DNA of 64,000 nucleotides from Paulownia fortunei. Its lineage: Eukaryota > Streptophyta > Magnoliopsida > Lamiales > Paulowniaceae. A program made the translations under genes and the position numbers. Shown here in pieces: positions 51,734 through 62,984 of this stretch. The first letter of the stretch is position 1; every line of letters starts with the position of its first letter. The notes beneath the pieces are model-generated. The model saw only the letters and a list, made by a program, of their open reading frames with translations, was not told the DNA's origin and did no database searches. The stretch is from the NCBI GenBank assembly GCA_019321725.1, contig CM033108.1, positions 5,464,001 to 5,528,000 of the forward strand, written 5' to 3'.

Positions 51734-52060
51734 TTAGGAATGATAACGAGGAGGTTTTTTAAACTTATAAATGGATTTGGGATGGGTTTTGATTTTTTAT
51801 TTTAATTTTAATTTATATGTATTTATATAATATTATATTTTAAAAATATAGTTTTAAAAAAAAATTAGTGGTATTATTTTTAAAGATTATATTTTTTTTT
51901 ATTTTTAAATTATAAAATGAGTTAATGGATCTAATCCAGACCCAAACTGGAACGGGTTCGGTTTCGAGTGTGGGTCATAAAATAAAATAAAACTTGATTG
52001 AACGGGTCTTAAATTTAAAAAAAAAAACTCATCTCAAACTCATTCCATTGTCATCCTTAC
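51734..52060. mobile_element. MITE, about 0.33 kb, hAT-like
   Basis: TTAGGAATGATAACGAGG at the left and CCATTGTCATCCTTA at the right form imperfect inverted ends. GCATTTTG / ACATTTG next to them may be an 8-bp target duplication. Both unit I counterparts (41,750 and 41,905) lack it. AT-rich interior without coding sequence. Confidence 0.65.
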
Positions 52061-53699
52061 ATTTGATCAAGATAGCTGAAAAAATAACATATGATCAATT
52101 TAAGACTTAAGAGTAGATGTAGAAAATTGCTTAAATAGATGGACCCCAAATAATAATTATAATTATAATCATATTTAAATGTCGAACAATTAAGTGTGAG
52201 TCCCCCATGGCCCATGCCAAAGGCTAGATAATCACTTACTAATATAATTAGTAAATAATTTAGTTTCGTAGCGATTTTTTTCCCCAGCATATAGCATGTG
52301 TTTAACAAGGTTATTCCAAGGGTGTGAAAGCATCAGAATTTAGAGAATCTGATATTAAAAAAGCTATACCATTACCACGTCGTGTGAAAATATGTTGCAT
52401 GTATGGTTTTGGTACTAGATTCTTGTAGCATGCTTCATGACTCACAAATTATGCTTAGATCACTAGCTTAAAAAATTATGTAGCGATTGTAAGCGAGATA
52501 ATGAAAATATTAGCGTATTTGACTGAATTAGTAAGGTTTCTAAAATTTCTTATGAAAAGTTTGAGAGCTTATGCGATATTCTAAAATATTTTACGAAAAT
52601 CTTATCCTCCTAAAATAAAAAACGCAAGTTAAAAAACATAAGAAGGTTGTCTTTACTTCTTAAGATCTTTAACAAATTGCTTTAATTAGACCATTTAAAT
52701 AATACATAAAAAAGCTCCAATTCTTTTATTCAAATAATTTAAAATTTTATTTTTAAGATAAAATCTAATATCTTATCAACTTTAAAAAATATTATTATAA
52801 GACATTTCATATAAATTTAGCCACACATCCTTAAACCGTATGAGTTTCACATAAAATAACAGGTGGCTACCACTAATTCATTAGTGATTGCAATTTCAAT
52901 TTGGAAATTTTACGTTGGAGAGAGTGTTATAGAACTTATGTTTGTTTGCGTTTACAATAATGCATGCTACATGTGATCCAACAAATATCTAATAGAGAAA
53001 AAGAATATATATATATATCTCAAAATGAAATATTAAAATAGAATAAAAGATGTGCTAGACCAAATAATATGTTAAGACAACGAGATCAAATATTAATCGC
53101 AATCATGAGATCAACCATGATTTGCTCCTTTAGATTGTTCATGATACTCTAATATTCTTTACACCATTACCAGACCAAAAATCTTCATGCATGCATGAGT
53201 ACTGTAAATTATCACTAGACAAAATAAGAATCAAACGACCAAACCCTGAAATACACATTTCAATTTACAGTATTTATTAGAGAATATGCAAGTATGATTG
53301 ATTTTATTTTGAAAATGAATAGTTGATGTATTTTGGAAAAAAAATATGTTTGATTTTATTTTGAGGGAAATATTTCTTACTTGCTTGGTAAGATTTTGTT
53401 TGGTTGATTATGTCACATCAATTTTTTTAATATTTTATGTTATTTTCTTAATAATAAAATAAAATTTTATATACTTCAAATAATCTAATGATTGAAAGAT
53501 ATCAATATGTAACTATCATAATCACATTAATATAAATAAAGATCTATATACATAGTAGTTAAAATATATATATAGTGTAAAGTAATTATTAGAATATTTG
53601 GGAAAAGAAAAAAGGTATCTTGAATGGAAAAGAATCTTAAATGTTTGTATTACTTTGAAATTAAGAATGAAAATCCATCAACGAATAAAGAAAGCGAAT

Positions 53700-53864
53700 G
53701 CATGAATGATGCAACTTATCAGAACCCCTCCCTCACCACCCCATCCCAGAATTGCCATTAAATACACTGAGCGAGGCCAAGGATAGATCACCCCATCAAC
53801 TCTCAATCAAACAAACACAAGAAGATAATCCAGCACCTGACTCTGCTCTCAACAATACGTCGAC
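53700..53864 (+). promoter_or_regulatory. Core promoter and leader of NAS copy 2
   Basis: TTAAATA at 53,758-53,764 lies 101 nt before the ATG. The C-rich strip (CCTCACCACCCCATCCC) and the leader (CCAGCACCTGACTCTGCTCT) are conserved with copy 1. Confidence 0.5.
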
Positions 53865-54825
53865 ATGGTTTGCCTGAGAGATCCTCTTGTCCAGAAAGTG
53901 TGCGAGCTGTACGAGAAGATCTCCAAGCTGGAAACCCTCACCCCCTCCAAAGATGTCGACATCCTCTTCACACGCCTCGTCGCCACCTGCATCCCTCCCC
54001 ACCCCATCGACGTCGCCAATCTCTGCACCAAAATCAAACGTATTAGGAACAACTTAATTGTCCTCTGCAGCCAAGCAGAAGGCCTCATGGAGAAGCACTA
54101 CTCCACAATCCTCGGATCCTATGAAAACCCTCTCGACCACCTCGACATCTTCCCCTACTACTCCAACTATCTCAAGCTCAGTCGCCGGGAATTCGACCTC
54201 CTCAGCCACCACTGCTCCAATCCCAGCCGCGTGGCGTTTGTGGGTTCAGGACCCCTCCCCCTCACCTCCATTGTCTTGGCCACTCGTTACCTGAACTCCG
54301 CTGTTTTCCACAACTATGATATCGATGCTTCTGCTAATTCCATGGCGATGAAACTTGTAGAGTCGCATCCCGACTTGTCCAAACGAATGGAGTTCCCACG
54401 ACCGATATCATGAATGCATCTGGGGTGGCATTGAAACACTATGATGTCATTTTCTTGGCTGCCCTTGTGGGGATGGAGACAGATGAGAAGATTCGTGTGA
54501 TCGAGCATTTGGCCATGCACATGGCGCCTGGGGCGATTCTCATGCTCAGGAGCGCCCATGGGGCTCGTGCTTTCCTTTATCCTGTGGTGGAGCCTCGTGA
54601 TCTCCGGGATTTGAGGTGCTCTCTGTGTATCACCCGAGCGATGATGTCATTAACTCGGTTGTTGTTGCTCGTAAGTGTCCAAAACTCGTGCACTCTGTTG
54701 TTGATAATGGGTTCGGAGTACCCGTAATGCCTTGCAGCAGGTGTGGTCATGAGATTCAAGGGTTCAATTCCCTCAGCCAGATGAACATGATTGAAGAATT
54801 CGCATGCGAAGACCATGTTTGCTGA
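53865..54825 (+). pseudogene. NAS: Nicotianamine synthase copy 2, two frameshifts
   Basis: Near-identical to copy 1, with the same start MVCLRDPLVQKVCELYEKIS and the same SAM-binding block. The frame is lost at about 54,395, where TTCCCACG lacks one base against TTCCGCACG (copy 1) and TTCCACACG (copy 3). It is lost again at about 54,606, where GGG stands for GGGG. The 3' frame then runs to a natural end, FACEDHVC, with stop at 54,823-54,825. Without the two deletions the length would be about 320 codons, normal for NAS. A shared upstream region suggests recent expression potential. Pseudogene or consensus error cannot be separated here. Confidence 0.85.
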
Positions 54826-55743
54826 AGAACTCTTTCTTCTCATCATTGTTTTTTTTTCCATATTTTTCTGCATGGCCTGACCACTGTTTAATGCACGTCT
54901 AGGTGTCCTTTGTATTGTTTTTGTGATCATTTTTGTGTTGTTCTGCATTTGGCTTATGTATCTCTTGTTACTGCTACTTAAAATTCCTGTGTGCTTTTTC
55001 TTGCTCCGAGAAATCTATGCATCTTGTTCCACTGCTTATTTGGTGTTGGTCTAGCTTCTTTTATCAACATTCAGGCGTACAACAGTTCGGATTCTCTAAT
55101 TCCATTTGATATTTTATCTTTGATTCTGTATCATAAATGCATGTTGAATATTCATTTGACATGAATCATATATATTTAGTATGTATTTATGGAATAATAT
55201 AAGATGAAATAAAAGATTTAAATGCCCAAAATTCATAAAAATTTCCCTTTATAATGCAATAATGTAATCTTTACCAGTTTCTTCAATCAAAGTCAAACCT
55301 TAGTTTTGTCGACATCTTAGAATTGCATCTGTACAAGAAAGTGCCGTCTATTTATTGACACAAAATGAGGCCTACTTTGCTGTGGCAGTTATAGCCACAC
55401 ATGTCCAATAATTGTGCTCTCCTCAGGATATCATTTTGGCCACCTCTCCATTTTTTTTGGTTTTATCCGTAATAGTGAAATAAGACTTGTCTACGTGTTG
55501 GAGAAAAAGCCAAAGGGGAACGAACCATCACAGATTCAAGAAAGTCGGGCTAACTTGACTGCTTTCTTGTTCAGTTTTCGCAACTCTATTGGTTGCCAAT
55601 TATTTTACCTTCAGATGTTGCTAACATTATAAATTCATAATGCAACTATATCCAGATTAGCTAATTTGTGTAGGTCTTTTTTGAAAAACTTACAGATTTA
55701 ACGGATATGTCATCACTCAAAGTAACAGGCTACATATTCAGAA

Positions 55744-55797
<54 letters not shown>

Positions 55798-57499
55798 CAT
55801 ACATACATACATATACATACAAGGTGATGCCTCAGTGCCTTATGTTCGTACTTAATTATGACTCGACCCGATTTTGTTTTTAAGAGTTCTTGAATGGAAA
55901 AGAACTCAAACAGGTATGATAATGATTGTGGAGTCAAATTGGTGCCTAGGACAAGAAAGTGCATAACGGGTTTGACTTGGCAGATCTCTGAGCTCTATGT
56001 GATGTGAGGTTATGATGTTCTCGGGACTGATCAAGAATTGTGAGTTCATAATAACATTATACTCATAATATACTCATAATATACATACAGATATACATGT
56101 ATATATGCATAAAGCCATAAGTAAGTCAAACTAATTTTGGAGAAATATATCATTTTTATAGGCAAGCTAGAAAGAATACACGATAGACACGGTAAATCCC
56201 ACTAATCTTTATGCCACTTGACGTTTGACATAGACCAGAAAGAAGAGGCTTTCCTGTGGGCTGGGAAAGTAGCCGCCTCTTCACTCTCCTTCAGCCGATT
56301 CAGATCCCGAATCCTATCTCTTGGAGAGAGAGGTGCGCAGAAGCTCTCCTGTTCATTTAGGGGGCCTTCCACCACTTCGACCTAAGATAATTCTTAACGA
56401 ATCCTACAAAAATATGAATATACATGAGTAAGATACGAACATACAGAGATTTTTAAATTACTCATAATTTCATATAGCACTAGGACAAAAACATAGATGT
56501 ATCAACCCATGCTCACAATTATTGTTAAATGAACCATTCATGATACAAAAATAGGCCCCATATATGCATATATGCACAGTGCACAGCAAAAATGTTGGAC
56601 TTCATTATTGGGCAATGTCTTTTTCTAGTTTCGTCCTATTTTAGAAAGTTTGTAGCGCAAGATCTGTTGCCTTATACATAATTTGAATGGCCACCAAGAA
56701 GTCTATATTGTAATATGTTTGACATTTATATCATGAATGGACTCTTCTTTTTAAATTCCAACTTCCTAAGATGCAATTATATATACTTTTTTAGAGTTTT
56801 TTAACAATTATAATTGGCCTTTTTCTCCTTCAATTTGAATGGTTCGAATTACATAAGAGGTTATCTTTCTCTTTAGCCTTTGTTGTAGCGCTTACTGCAG
56901 ACACATTCATTGGAAGATTAATGCATCTTTTTACAATTTTCTTTTGTTTCCAAATAGCTGTTGGAAGTGTTCTCTTTTCTTTTTCCTTCCAGAGAAAGTG
57001 CAACATGTGGGGTTTTCATCCTACAGTTGATTCATACCATTATTGAGAAAGATACTTCTCTTTCTTAAGAAAAGATTCTGTCTCGTTGAAGTATTAAAAT
57101 CCAAAACAATCATAACCATTCATATAATAAAACCCACCTTGTGTCCACAATATACAAACGGAAGACGTGTGGCATACCTGATAAGTCAATCCTCCTAATA
57201 AGTAACTTCCCACATTGATGCAATACCAGCTTTTGCATGAAACCTAGAACACAGTAACCATGATACTGACAAATATAAAAAAAAAAGCTCTTATGGATAA
57301 CCACATTAGGTCAATCATCCCCTTATTATTTTGTGGTTTATTTGGGAGAGAGAAACGACTTTAAATATCAAAATTTTGCTTTTAATTCCAGTAGAATTAT
57401 TAGAGGGATCATTTATACTATCCAACTTATAGATCGGGCACATCTTGGGAAGCAGGAGTTTTAAATAGTTGATTAATTGCTAGATCTTTGGATTTACAA
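54826..57499. other. Spacer after NAS copy 2 with microsatellite and a GC-richer patch
   Basis: Similarity to the other NAS 3' flanks stops near 54,980. A dinucleotide tract (TA)n at 55,749-55,790 runs into (ACAT)n to about 55,811. A distinctly GC-richer patch at 56,225-56,400 (TCTCTTGGAGAGAGAGGTGC) stands out but is not recognised; organelle-derived DNA is one possibility. No gene was seen. Confidence 0.45.
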
Positions 57500-57645
57500 G
57501 TACAACTCTTATAGCCGAAAAATCCAGTGGTCATGTTCCTTGGACCAAACCACCAGATGGTTGGGTGAAGCTAAACATTGATCAGGCTTTTAGGGGAACC
57601 CATGCTTATTTAATGCGGGAGGACTTATTAGGGACCGTTAGGTTG
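57500..57645 (+). pseudogene. RNase H fragment of a LINE-type retrotransposon (N-terminal part)
   Basis: Reads WTKPPDGWVKLNIDQAFRGT and, after a 1-nt shift, NAGGLIRDR, the first catalytic-Asp block of the plant RVT_3 family (D in NID). It is cut off by the copia LTR to its right. It is the opposite end of the domain from the relic at 35.7 kb. Confidence 0.7.
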
Positions 57646-58195
57646 GCACTCGGATCGAATAGTACATTTATTTAAATAAGACGAGAATAAAATGATAAAA
57701 TGAATAGAAAAAATAAAATAATACAATTGTTTATGTGATTCGGCTAATAACAAGCCTTGTCCACAGGCAGGAGAGTGATTACACTATAATAGAAATAACA
57801 ATCAAGAGTTTATAATAATTAGAGAAAATATTCTCTAATTAATCCCAACACTCCAAAAGAATAATCTCACTATTCACTCAATAGAATTATCTCTCAAATA
57901 TTTACCAACTCTCAATTTTATATCCTCACAATCACTCTACAAATGTCTCTCTATATAATGAGTGTCTACCATCTCAAAATAAAAGAAACAAGCATGTATT
58001 TATAGAGTTGGAAGCAAGCTGCACACATCATTTTACCTTCAACATTAAGGAAAGTAAGATATTATTTACCCAACCTTCAACCTTAAGGAAAATATGATGT
58101 TATTTACCCAACTTTCAACCTTAAGAAAAGTATGATGTTTCAATCTTCAAGCTTAATTTAAATTTAATCATTCTAAACTAGTAGTCTCGCTCCCC
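57646..58195 (-). repeat. LTR of a copia element (3' LTR, degraded ends)
   Basis: Typical copia LTR text (TTTATGTGATTCGGC, GGCAGGAGAGTGATTACACT) between the RNase H relic and the copia pol fragment. A purine tract AAAGGGGAGCGAG (minus strand, about 58,190) precedes it. Both exact ends are lost and no partner LTR is in the window. Confidence 0.6.
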
Positions 58196-58210
58196 TTTAC
58201 AAAAAATAAC

Positions 58211-59000
58211 TCAATTATCGACAACACCAATCAAGTCCAAGCAATGCTTGAACTTGATCTTCGGAAGAGGCTTAGTCAATATATCTGCAGGATTCTCATG
58301 AGTAGAAACCTTCTTCACTGAGATACCATCCCCTTCTTTAATCACATCTATTACTGTAATGTATTTAGCCTCTGTCGTTGATAATGCAACCACAGGTTGT
58401 AAAGAAGCTTTCCAACTAACTACACTTCTTCTAAGAGTGAATATATAGCCAGTGAGTGATATTTTTTTATCAAGATCACCTACATAATCAGAGTCAATGA
58501 AACCAACTAGAGAACTACTACTCCGACCAAACTCCAAACAAATTTATGAAGTACTACACAATTATCTCAAAATTCATTTCACACATACCAATGTGCTTTC
58601 CTGGGACAAGACATATATATACTAACCATACTAACAACATGTGAAATATCTGGACGTGTACAAACCATATCATAGATAATGCTACCAACTACACTATAGT
58701 AGAGAACTCGAGGCGTGTACCTCTTTTCTTTATCCGACTTCAGTGATAAAGAAGTTGATAATCTGAAATGCACAGCTAATAGAGCAAGTACCAATTTAGC
58801 ATTTTTCATGCCATCTTTCCTGCACTAAGATCCTTCATCTTGAACTCTTTCTTCAACTGCTTCTTTAACTCATCAATATATGACATGTTTCTAGCTGCAA
58901 TCAATATGTCATCAACATGAATAAGCAAATAAATAAATGAGTCATCACAAGCTCGATGAAAATAAATACAACTATCATAATTGCACCTGAAGTATGCATG
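58211..59000 (-). pseudogene. Copia reverse transcriptase-RNase H, C-terminal fragment
   Basis: On the minus strand, FRCNYDSCIYFHRACDDS is followed by YLLIHVDDILIAARN (family YVDD, here HVDD). Then come KEFKMKDLSAGKM, CTRPDISHVVSMVS, and the RNase H blocks [28 protein letters not shown] and [13 protein letters not shown]. These lie in at least three frames. It ends at 58,211, just before the LTR, as expected. The N-terminal pol and gag are missing. Confidence 0.8.
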
Positions 59001-59009
59001 CCATAAAGG

Positions 59010-59165
59010 TTGTATGGTGAGATGGAAGAACAAATTTACATGCAACAGCTAGAGGGTTTTATTATTGAAGAAAAAGAAGATCATGTTTTCTTGTTCAAGA
59101 AATCAATGTACGATTTGAAATAGTCTCCGAGACAGTATAATGAGAACCCATCTGCAGATGACTTA
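59010..59165 (+). pseudogene. Copia reverse transcriptase fragment, inverted relative to its neighbour
   Basis: On the plus strand, EEQIYMQQLEGFIIEEKEDH is followed by FLFKKSMYDLK, a stop and SPRQYNE. This is the block that normally sits immediately upstream of the segment encoded on the minus strand at 59,000. The two parts therefore meet head to head, as after a local inversion. Confidence 0.7.
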
Positions 59166-59249
59166 GGATAAAGTTATATATCAATATTTGAATAAGCACA
59201 TTGAGAGTTATATTTTGGTTGTATCAATTTTTATGCATTTAGTTTCTTA

Positions 59250-60600
59250 GTGAAATTAATGCATGTAAAAGTGTTGAATGGTTGGAGCAATAAGTCATTT
59301 AATATATTGTTTCAATCGTTGCGAGAAGTATTTCCAAAACCGAATGCAATTCCAAGCTCTCATTATGAAGCTAAGAAAATGTTAAGAGAGTTGGAGTTGG
59401 GATATGAATCTATACATACTTGTAAAAATGATTGTATCTTATTTTGGGATGAACACGAGGGCAAAGATACATGTCCGACGTGTAAGGAGCCCCGATTTAA
59501 GTATGATGAGGCAAACAAGAAAAAAATCCCTCAAAAAATCCTTCGATATTTTCATTTGAAGCCAATATTGAAATGATTGTTTTTGTCGAAACATCTAGCA
59601 AGGGATATAAGATGGCATAAGAAAAAAATGGTTGAAACAGAAGGAGTATTGAGACACCCAGCAGAGCGGAAGCGTGGAAAGAGTTTGACAAATTGCGTGA
59701 AACATTTGCAGATGATCCTAGAAATGTTCGTTTAGCTTTGACAACTGATGGTTTTAATTCGTTTGGAAATATGTCAAATGCTTATAATATGTGGCCAGTT
59801 TTACTTATACTGTATAATTTGCCCCCATGGAAACTAATGAAACTGTCGTACATGATTATATCTCTTTTAATTTCTAGGCCTAAGGTACCTGGAAAAGAGA
59901 ATGATGTGTACTTGCATCCTTTAATTAATGAATTGAATGAGTTATGGAGTAAGGAGATAGAAGCATATAATGCAACTATTGAACGAATATTGCGATTACG
60001 TATTGTTGTTATGTGGACAATTCATGACTTCCCAGCATGTGGGACAGTATTTAGGTGGAGTACTAAGGGTTATAATGCGTGTCTTGTATGTCTTGAAGAT
60101 ACTGTGAGTCAAAGATTGTGCAATAGAATATGTTACACAGGCCATCGTCGGTTTCTACATGATAAGCACTCATGGCGTAAAAATAAAAGTTTCAATGGAA
60201 AGTTTGAAAGTGAAAATCAGCCACGAACATTTAGTGGTAGTCAGATTTTAACTCAGTTAGATGCGCTACCTGAAGTGATCTTTGGTAAAGATCATGCAGT
60301 GACCGGCAAAAGAAGACCGTTGGTTAGTGATATGAATTGGGTTAAAAAGTAAATTTTTTTTTTAATTAGAGTATTGGTCAGACTTGAAGTTGAGGCATAA
60401 TCTGGATGTTATGCACATTGAAAAGAACATTTGTGATGCTCTGTTGGACATTGTTGAGTATAGATAGGAAGTTGAAGGACACGATCAAAGCTCGGTTAAA
60501 CATGTAAGATATGGGTATAAGGAGTGAATTGCACTTGAAGAAGATTGGGGACAGAGTCAGTAAGATGGTGCGACTTCAAAAGGAGTACTGAGAGTCACAC
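59250..60600 (+). pseudogene. CACTA (En/Spm) TNP2-like transposase, Transposase_21 domain
   Basis: Reads LNGWSNKSFNILFQSLREVFP, YESIHTCKNDCILFW and TCPTCKEPRFKYD (a CxxC pair; 59,250-59,576). After stops come DPRNVRLALTTDGFNSFGNM, MWPVLLILYNLPPWK, WTIHDFPACGTV, STKGYNACLVC and GHRRFLHDKHSWRKNKSF (59,693-60,352), then DLKLRHNLDVMHIEKNICD (60,380). The family cuts and pastes CACTA elements. The 5' end, the C-terminal DUF4218 region and the frame are lost. Confidence 0.88.
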
Positions 60601-60687
60601 GGTCACACAGATACTGGAGATGATGCTCACGCCTTAGACGACGTACAGATTGCAAATAGAGTGTATGATTAGGTCCTCAGTACACAT

Positions 60688-61017
60688 TTGGGGTACGTGT
60701 GTAGGCTTGAAAATGGACTCAAACCTCTCAGATCGACTACTTTTGATGCTACATCATTCATACCGACTAATGCAACACTTAGAGATCAGCTTCATATGAC
60801 ACATGAGGAGCTAACAGACATGAGGACCGAACTACCAGACACCAGGACTAAGCTATTGGTTTATAAAGAAAGATTGCATCTCATAGAGTCACAACAAGTC
60901 ATGAACCTGCAGTTTCTTGATAAGGTATTTCCTATTGTATCGCAAGAGATACAATCGCTGAGCCAGCAGCAACCATCCTCCTCAACTCCACCCCGGCCTC
61001 CACCACCTCAGACTTAG
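60688..61017 (+). pseudogene. C-terminal piece of a CACTA-associated Transposase_24-like ORF
   Basis: 109 codons: a short lead (LENGLKPL), a helical Glu/Thr/Leu-rich part with coiled-coil spacing (ATLRDQLHMTHEELTDMRTE) and a Gln/Ser/Pro-rich end (PPRPPPPQT). This layout occurs at the end of the second protein of plant CACTA elements. It lies just downstream of the transposase relic, with a deletion between. Confidence 0.5.
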
Positions 61018-61559
61018 TTTTGTGTAAATGCTTCATACCTTTTTTTAATGGATTAATTATTATGTCAATATTATTCATATTAGTAATTGTTGTTGTTTTG
61101 ATATATACGATTATGCTTAATATAAAATGTTGATTTATTTTTAATTATATCTTTGGTTTGTTATTTTACAGTCATGGTTGGAAAAGCACCTGAAGATTCT
61201 CATTTTGATTCTCATTTAAGTGTATTAGACTTCTGTCTAATTTGTATATGGAGATATTTTACTTTTAATATTGACTTTTATATATAGTGGTTTGTTTAAT
61301 GATTCATTTGTATGATTTGTATATATGATATTTTCTTTAATATACAATGATTTTTTTAATAAAATATCTTTTAGTTAATGATATTTAAATTGTTGGAATG
61401 ATAAATGTTTGTAAATGGTTGTTGGATATGTTGCGAGGGTTGTTCAATATTTGTGAATGGTTATGATAAACAGGTTGTGGATTTATTATTTAAAATAGGG
61501 TATAATTTGGATTTGTTGTTTAAAATAGAGTAAACAGATCGAAATAAACAAAATATTTT

Positions 61560-62040
61560 TAAAAAAAATCAATACTAGCGACGAATTTCCAGAATTTGTC
61601 GCTAAGATTTTTCTATTTTTTACATATTTTATTAACTTAGCGACGAATTTTCAATATTCGTCGCTAAATTTTTTTCCATATTTTTTTTAAAATCCTATTA
61701 ATTTAGCGACGAATTCTGTGTATTCGTCGCTAAGTTTAGTGATGAATTATGCATATTCGTCGCTAAGTTTGGGACAAAAATTGAGTTTTCATCGCTAAAG
61801 ATTAAATATTTAATTTTTTATATATATTTTAGTGACGAAAGTTCTTAAAAATTGCGTCTCTAAGTAATTATTTTCCGACGAAATTTTTTCATTGCTAGAC
61901 TTTGCAACATTAGCCGAAATTTCGTTGTCAAAATTGTTTGGATGGTCTTATTACGACGACTTTAACAACAAAAGTTTGTCGTCACTAAGATATATTTAGC
62001 GACGAAAATATTGTTGTTAGCGATCATTTTTTTGTTCCAA
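61560..62040. repeat. CACTA subterminal repeats with hairpins
   Basis: At least eight copies of TTAGCGACGAA or its reverse complement TTCGTCGCTAA are arranged as inverted pairs separated by 10-20 bp (for example 61,637-61,667 and 61,701-61,732), decaying to the right. Such arrays are transposase-binding sites near CACTA ends. A degenerate TTTTTTTGTtc near 62,025-62,037 may be the terminal repeat. The 5' terminus is not in place. Confidence 0.75.
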
Positions 62041-62129
62041 AAATACAAAATTCTCAATATGTAAGATTCAGGCCACCTTTAGTTCAATGCCCCTAGGAGA
62101 GGAGGGGGGGGGGGGGTTGAAATTTGCTT

Positions 62130-62984
62130 TACATATTGCTTTTACTTTAAGTTATTTGGTATGAACGAAGTGAAGGAAAGTAATTTTCAAACAATTTTCA
62201 TCATTTTGTACCATAAATATAAAATGGGAAGGAAAGATAATTTTTTTTGAGTTTACCATTTTACCTCTTCTTTTTATTTATACGTTAGATAACGAATAAA
62301 TAAATTATTAAATAATTTTAAATTATTAATAATCAACTGATATATATTAACTTGAAAGCTTCTTCAAGAATGGTTTAATTAATAAGTGGCACTATTTTTT
62401 TGGTAGAGATGAATCCCTGGAAAAAGAGAACATAAACATATATACAATTTATTTTAGCGGGAGATAAAAAATTAAATACAATAAAATATAGTTGGAGAAA
62501 AGTTTTATTCATGGATAAAATGGTTAATAAAAATAAAATTGAGGATTTTTTGCTTTCACCCAACGTCCAATCGGAAACAATATTGGGCTCTTAAGGGGGT
62601 TTCCACGTACTTCGTCTCTTATTATTCTTTCAATCCAACAAGTAAACTTATCTCATACACTCAGTTATACTTCCACTTACCTTATGCACTCACTTTTTAC
62701 CTCCAATCAAACGAGCTCTCGGCTCAATTAACTTCAAATTTCAAATCTTAAATAAGGGATAACAAATGAACGGAAAGTAACTGTTGAGTTTTATTTTATA
62801 ATGTTCGCCTTCCATGGGAAATTTATGTAGTTAAAGGGGGTCCAAAATCCAAAATATGAGAGGTACATAAGCCAAATGCAGAACAACACAAAAACAACAC
62901 AAAAATGGACACCTTCTGGAAGTCCATTAAACAGTGGCCATGCAGAAAATATATAAAAAAACAATGATGAGAAGAAAGAGTTCT
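62130..62984 (-). repeat. 3' flank of NAS copy 3 (inverted copy of the NAS duplication flank)
   Basis: On the minus strand it follows the same order as 44,820-45,380 and 37,010-37,600: CTGCATTTGGCTTATGTACC, TTCCCATGGA, TTGAGCyrAGAGCTCGTTT, AGTAAATTyATTTGT-like, and GTGsCACTTAyTA. A G-run lies at 62,104-62,117. This shows that the third copy was duplicated together with at least 0.85 kb of flank. Confidence 0.75.

Larger units (their letters stand above)
44805..53699 (+). repeat. NAS segmental duplication unit II (3' flank of copy 1 to upstream of copy 2)
   Basis: Counterpart of unit I. It includes the 3' UTR-like stretch shared with copy 2 (GTGATCATTTTTGTGTT near 44,830 and 54,921), then 44,898-45,536 and 46,396-46,590, and after the LTR element 50,698-53,699. 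Insertions specific to this unit are a solo LTR, a 4.1-kb LTR element and a MITE. A CACGTG motif at about 51,714 is absent from unit I. No other gene is present. Confidence 0.8.

Noticed and set aside
55749..55811. (TA)n/(ACAT)n as a functional element
   Set aside because: Ordinary microsatellite; no further structure seen.
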